A stretch of DNA of 64,000 bases, from positions 57,066,754 through 57,130,753 of the forward strand of contig NC_087065.1 of assembly GCF_963678635.1 (NCBI RefSeq), written 5' to 3'. Shown in pieces: positions 62,616 through 64,000 of the stretch. Below the pieces are notes generated by a model. The model had not been told where the DNA came from and did no database searches. It was given only the letters and a program-made list of their open reading frames with translations. Within the stretch, counting starts at the first letter, position 1; every line of letters starts with the position of its first letter. The translations under genes and the position numbers were made by a program. This DNA comes from Symsagittifera roscoffensis. Its lineage: Eukaryota > Xenacoelomorpha > Acoela > Convolutidae.

Positions 62616-64000
62616 AATTTTAAAAACTGAACTCCTTTAAATTGAGGTAGCTGATGTCTTCAAAACTGTTCTCTGGCATATGATGATTTAAATTGAATAG
62701 TTTGCTGCTTTTTAATTTGTTTAGAACCATTGCTTAGTTTGACGGTTTGACACCAATTTGTTGATCTTCATTTTTGAGCCCTTACAAACCTGTATATACA
62801 AAGCGAAATTGGTTTAACTCTTCCTAATCTGATTTTTTTTCTTGATTTTGTCTTTTTTGTTGCGTATAGTACGCAAATTAATCTCACTTTGTCAGCAGAA
62901 TTATGATTTTTTATGGTCTAACGAGTTGTTTTACAAGGATAATTATAAAGACCAAATATGTTTGTCATGGCCTAATTAGTCTGCATGGCAATTTTCATGA
63001 CAATCGGACAAAGTGAACAGTAACTTCAAATATAAAAATTTGCAACTATAAAATATAAAAAGAGCCATTTTTTTTTGGTAGAGAATCCTTTTTGCCGAAA
63101 CAGTTTTTAAAAATAGTTTTATTCGTAAAGGAACTTTTTTGTCTTTTTGAGTTCGAGGTCTGATGGTTTGTACAAAAGGACAGCTCATTGGTTTTCAGAA
63201 GTAAAACAGAACAAGACTGCTCGTATCAGGGCGAAGCCTTGAATGTTCCGACTGCCTTTTAAGATTTATGGAGCAGTAATAACATAAATATCATTAACAA
63301 ATTAAATGAAAAAAAAATCCTAATTCCATAAAAATCATCCCTCCATGCGCCATTAAAACTACAAAAAAAAAGATTTAGCTCCTTGTAACAAATCATTCAT
63401 GGCAAATAAGCTTCTTTCAACCAATTTGGAACAATAATTAGGACGGATTAAATCTCCGCTTACGCGTTAATAGCGCGAAATATATTATGCGTTAATTGTC
63501 CCAAATTGGCCAAAATGGCAATCTTTACACCCTCATAACTTTACGAAAAATGATCACAAGTGAATTATCTTTTCAAATTTAAACTCAGGACAACATTACC
63601 TTTTGGAATGAAAAAAAAATTCCGTCAAAAATGGCTAGTTAAAAAGTCGAAATTTGTCTGAAGAAAAACAAACCCACCCCGAGCCCAAATATTCCGTTAC
63701 TTTCGTATCGAAAGTCCGAACAACAAGACTGCTCGTATCAGGGCAAAGCCCTGAATGTTTGGACTGCCTTTTAAGGTCTATGGAGCAGTAATAACATAAA
63801 TATCATTAACAAATTAAATGAAAAAAAAAAATCCTAATTCCATGAAAATCATCCCTCCATGCGCCATTAAAACTACAAAAAAATAGATTTAGCTCCTTGT
63901 AACAAATCATTCATGGCAAACAAGCTTCTTTCAACCAATTTGGAACGATAATTAGGACGGATTAAATCTCCGCTTACGCGTTAATAGCGCGAAATATATT
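62616..64000. repeat. Satellite higher-order repeat, copy 2 (runs off the right edge)
   Basis: It starts again at AATTTTAAAAACTGAACTCC exactly 2440 bp after copy 1 and is almost identical to it. Units begin at 63216 and 63728. The array continues beyond the window. Confidence 0.92.

Overview
The window is nuclear DNA from an invertebrate animal. It is AT-rich, has GT-AG introns and is dominated by LTR retrotransposons, small inverted-repeat elements and satellite DNA. The species cannot be named from the sequence. Nothing bacterial, plasmid-like or CRISPR-like is present. The one convincing host gene is the 3' part of a TRP-family cation channel (TRPC-like) on the + strand. It has five in-phase exons between 1 and 13813: the last transmembrane segment, a TRP-box exon and a basic C-terminal tail.

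A nearly intact BEL/Pao retrotransposon (2255-11436) lies antisense in the large intron of that gene. It has 493-bp LTRs, a 5-bp AAAGG target duplication, a tRNA-Lys-like primer site, and a long gag-protease-RT-RNase H frame broken by one TAG before the integrase. Each LTR carries a tRNA-like segment with pol III A- and B-box matches. Downstream is a decayed Ty3/gypsy element (14313-21234, minus strand) with 257-261-bp LTRs and a tRNA-Ser-like primer site. A 200-N assembly gap sits at 22211-22410.

The segment from about 22.4 to 50.4 kb is a mosaic built from one very AT-rich Ty3/gypsy-like element (called C here, minus strand) and a 2.6-kb unit (called U). Copy C1 (about 23.7-31.0 kb) keeps RT, RNase H and integrase but lacks about 2 kb at its 5' end. 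Copies C2/C3 (36.2-46.9 kb) lack the RT core, contain a near-perfect 3.3-kb tandem duplication, and keep the 5' region that C1 lost. That 5' region has two overlapping unfamiliar ORFs upstream of gag. U occurs three times and carries fragments of a minus-strand, multi-exon, membrane-protein-like gene that I cannot name. A more complete version of it extends to about 51.1 kb.

From 51.4 to 53.8 kb there are ruins of another Ty3/gypsy element. The rest is mostly non-coding: a 293-bp direct repeat, fragments of a dispersed terminal-inverted-repeat family, a minisatellite and, from about 60.06 kb to the end, a satellite array. The array is built of 512-bp units in a 2440-bp higher-order repeat, with an inverted copy of the unit end at its left border.

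The leads I would follow first are the extra 5' ORFs of element C and its unusual gag frame layout, the tRNA-like segment in the BEL LTRs, the U gene fragments, and the satellite that looks derived from a transposon.
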